Shown here: positions 5,869 to 6,532 of the stretch, piece by piece | Layout: the number at the start of each line of letters is the position of its first letter | Numbering within the stretch: the stretch's first letter is position 1 | Assembly: GCA_007130545.1 (NCBI GenBank) | Contig: SLSG01000022.1 | Coordinates: forward strand, 1 to 6,532 | DNA length: 6,532 bases | Source of the DNA: Bacteroidales bacterium | Lineage (GTDB): Bacteria; Bacteroidota; Bacteroidia; Bacteroidales; UBA7960 | Direction: 5' to 3' | Program-made: the position numbers and the translations under genes | The notes under the pieces: model-generated | Databases searched by the model: none | What the model was told of the DNA's origin: nothing | What the model saw: only the letters and a program-made list of their open reading frames with translations

Positions 5869-6532
5869 ATGGTGTTGCTGGTTGCCCCAATTCTGCTGCC
5901 GCTGCTGTTCATGGTGGTGCTGATCTTCACCCGCAGGTGGCTGTTCTTTCAGCAGGCATTCAGCCTGCTTGCGGCCATCCTGCTGACGTCCGTCTCCTTC
6001 TACCTGCTGCTGGAGGTTCGCTCAGACGGCATCGCCACAATGCAAATGGGTGCCTGGCCGGCCCCGTTCGGCATTACGCTGGTGGCCGACCTCTTGTCTG
6101 CCATCATGCTGGTAACCAGCTCCTTTGTGGCCATGATCGTGATGATATACTCTCCCGGGTTCATTGACAGGGAGAGACAAACCGCAGGTTATTACCCCCT
6201 GGTATTCGGACTGCTGATGGGGGTTAACGGGGCTTTCATCACGGGGGACCTGTTCAATATGTATGTCTGGTACGAGGTGATGCTGACCTCCTCCTTTGTG
6301 CTGATCGCGCTGGGAGGTTCGGCAGAGCAGCTCAGGGGCAGCGTGAAATATGTGACCATCAGCTTTGTCGCATCCATCTTTTTTGTATCAGCCATCGGGA
6401 TCATGTACGGACAGGCCGGAACCCTGAACATGGCCGACCTGGCGCAGAAGATGCGCAGCTGGGAGGAAATGCCATATATCAACGGGGCACTGATGCTGTT
6501 CTTCATCGCATTCAGCGTGAAGTCTGCCCTGT
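5869..6532 (+). CDS. mrpD: Mrp/Mnh-type Na+/H+ antiporter subunit D, 3' end outside window
   Basis: The first 221 codons are visible, under half of the roughly 500 usual for MrpD; the frame is open to the window edge. It is a NuoM/NuoN-like antiporter subunit with many membrane helices. The conserved transmembrane glutamate is E136 in the FNMYVWYEVML segment (129-139), and the conserved lysine is K218 in AFSVKSAL (214-221). Both fall within one residue of the key E137/K219 pair known in Bacillus MrpD. The start ATG 5869 lies 2 bp after the mrpC stop; there is no Shine-Dalgarno, so coupling to mrpC is likely. mrpE, mrpF and mrpG would be expected downstream. The NuoM-like fold alone could suggest a complex I subunit, but the order A-B-C-D settles the call. 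Confidence 0.93.
   Translation, partial: MVLLVAPILLPLLFMVVLIFTRRWLFFQQAFSLLAAILLTSVSFYLLLEVRSDGIATMQMGAWPAPFGITLVADLLSAIMLVTSSFVAMIVMIYSPGFIDRERQTAGYYPLVFGLLMGVNGAFITGDLFNMYVWYEVMLTSSFVLIALGGSAEQLRGSVKYVTISFVASIFFVSAIGIMYGQAGTLNMADLAQKMRSWEEMPYINGALMLFFIAFSVKSAL

Overview
The window looks like a chromosomal segment of a Bacteroidota-like bacterium. This is an inference from moderately GC-rich genes, A-rich leaders, several starts with no Shine-Dalgarno sequence (ferritin-like gene, mrpA, mrpB, mrpD), and the general character of the proteins. I cannot name a genus. Nothing suggests a phage, insertion sequence, CRISPR array, rRNA or tRNA.

Layout. Positions 1-1596 (+) hold the 3' part of a gene for a NuoG/formate-dehydrogenase-like iron-sulfur protein whose start lies outside the window. 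Five bases later comes a small cysteine-free di-iron ferritin/rubrerythrin-like protein (1602-2057, +). Its stop codon overlaps the stop codon of a convergent small heat-shock protein gene, hsp20 (2054-2488, -). A 291-bp intergenic region follows (2489-2779). It carries a near-consensus sigma-54 promoter facing hsp20, a perfect 12-bp inverted repeat placed like an enhancer site, an 8-bp tandem direct repeat, and a hairpin plus T9 tract just before the next gene. From 2780 to the window end runs a tightly packed operon for a multisubunit Mrp/Mnh-type cation/proton antiporter: mrpA, mrpB, mrpC and the first 221 codons of mrpD, with 2-3 bp gaps. mrpE, mrpF and mrpG would be expected just beyond the right edge.

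How the genes may work together. The left pair looks like a soluble redox module: an electron-transfer subunit probably made with NADH-binding partners upstream, plus a peroxide/oxygen-handling di-iron protein. The right operon is an ion-homeostasis complex that exchanges cytoplasmic Na+ or other cations for H+ using the membrane potential. Hsp20 sits between them on the opposite strand and is regulated separately. A direct link between the redox module and the antiporter is possible but not shown.

The least ordinary parts are the intergenic control region and the apparently non-catalytic molybdopterin-family subunit. The rest is well-known gene families with their key residues intact.
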